5,807 nt of DNA from Flavobacteriales bacterium CG_4_9_14_3_um_filter_32_8 (GTDB lineage Bacteria; Bacteroidota; Bacteroidia; Flavobacteriales_E; Vicingaceae): NCBI GenBank assembly GCA_002790175.1, contig PFUQ01000217.1, positions 1 through 5,807 of the forward strand, given 5' to 3'. The notes under the pieces were generated by a model. It was not told the DNA's origin. It made no database searches and saw only the letters and a program-made list of their open reading frames with translations. This document shows positions 5,681 to 5,807 of the stretch, in pieces (position 1 is the stretch's first letter; each line of letters begins with the position of its first letter). The translations under genes and the position numbers were made by a program.

Positions 5681-5807
5681 ATGCTGAAAAAAATATTTTC
5701 TATATTATTTCTTTTAATCTTTTTAATTAGTATGAGCTGCTCTAATGTTGGGAAACCATTGAAAAAACATCATAATGGTCCTCGTATCAAATCAAGCGGC
5801 ACGATGA
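5681..5807 (+). CDS. Second small lipoprotein-like protein, paralogue of the preceding gene (3' end outside window)
   Basis: An open frame from ATG 5681 runs to the window edge, giving 42 residues. It has a KK-containing start, a hydrophobic core (about 5-17) and LISMSC ending at C20, a plausible though not ideal lipobox (Ser rather than Leu/Ile/Val at -3). After the cysteine it reads SNVGKPLKKHHNGPRIKSSG, then TM at the edge. This aligns with the 63-aa neighbour: both have SC, then GKP, a basic stretch, NG and IKSSG in the same order. No Asp or Glu occurs in the visible part. The gap between the genes is 61 bp. AACTTTG at 5670-5676, ending only 4 bp before the ATG, resembles the end of a Bacteroidota -7 element, which would give an almost leaderless mRNA, but this is weak. 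Function is unknown. Confidence 0.72.
   Translation, partial: MLKKIFSILFLLIFLISMSCSNVGKPLKKHHNGPRIKSSGTM

Overview
The window looks like a chromosomal segment from a member of the Bacteroidota, probably a flavobacterium-like lineage. The evidence is low G+C, no Shine-Dalgarno sequences before the genes, a protein ending in a type IX secretion (T9SS, type A) sorting domain, an ATP synthase epsilon subunit that ends without the usual helical tail, and intergenic CTTTGCG/CGCAAAG inverted repeats of a kind I associate with this phylum. No transposase, integrase, phage gene, CRISPR array, tRNA or rRNA is visible. Most of it reads as ordinary chromosome rather than an accessory island.

Layout, left to right. 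Positions 1-86 hold the last 27 codons of atpC (+). It converges on a 294-aa secreted T9SS cargo protein (153-1037, -), and a perfect 19-bp-arm palindrome at 105-143 lies between the two stops as a likely bidirectional terminator. Upstream of the cargo gene on the same strand is a 129-aa membrane-anchored protein with a three-cysteine motif (1106-1495, -). A 314-bp gene-free divergent region (1496-1809) follows, with a short inverted repeat, a TCTA microsatellite and a candidate promoter. Next is a 694-aa inner-membrane protein with a von Willebrand A-like domain and a probable glutamine-amidotransferase-like domain (1810-3894, +), which starts at TTG. The 237-bp gap after it holds a purine-rich degenerate heptad repeat and then a CTTTGCG-type inverted repeat. 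A seven-helix M48/Ste24-type zinc protease follows (4132-5364, +). The window closes with two tandem tiny basic lipoprotein-like genes that appear to be paralogues: one complete (5428-5619, 63 aa) and one cut by the window end (5681 onward).

Functional links between neighbours are mostly not demonstrable. The two minus-strand genes could be co-transcribed (68 bp apart). The plus-strand genes are separated by gaps of 61-237 bp, so they are more likely separate units. The most unusual element is the tandem pair of miniature lipoproteins: neither has a single acidic residue in the visible sequence, and they share an IKSSG motif. I do not recognise a described function for them.
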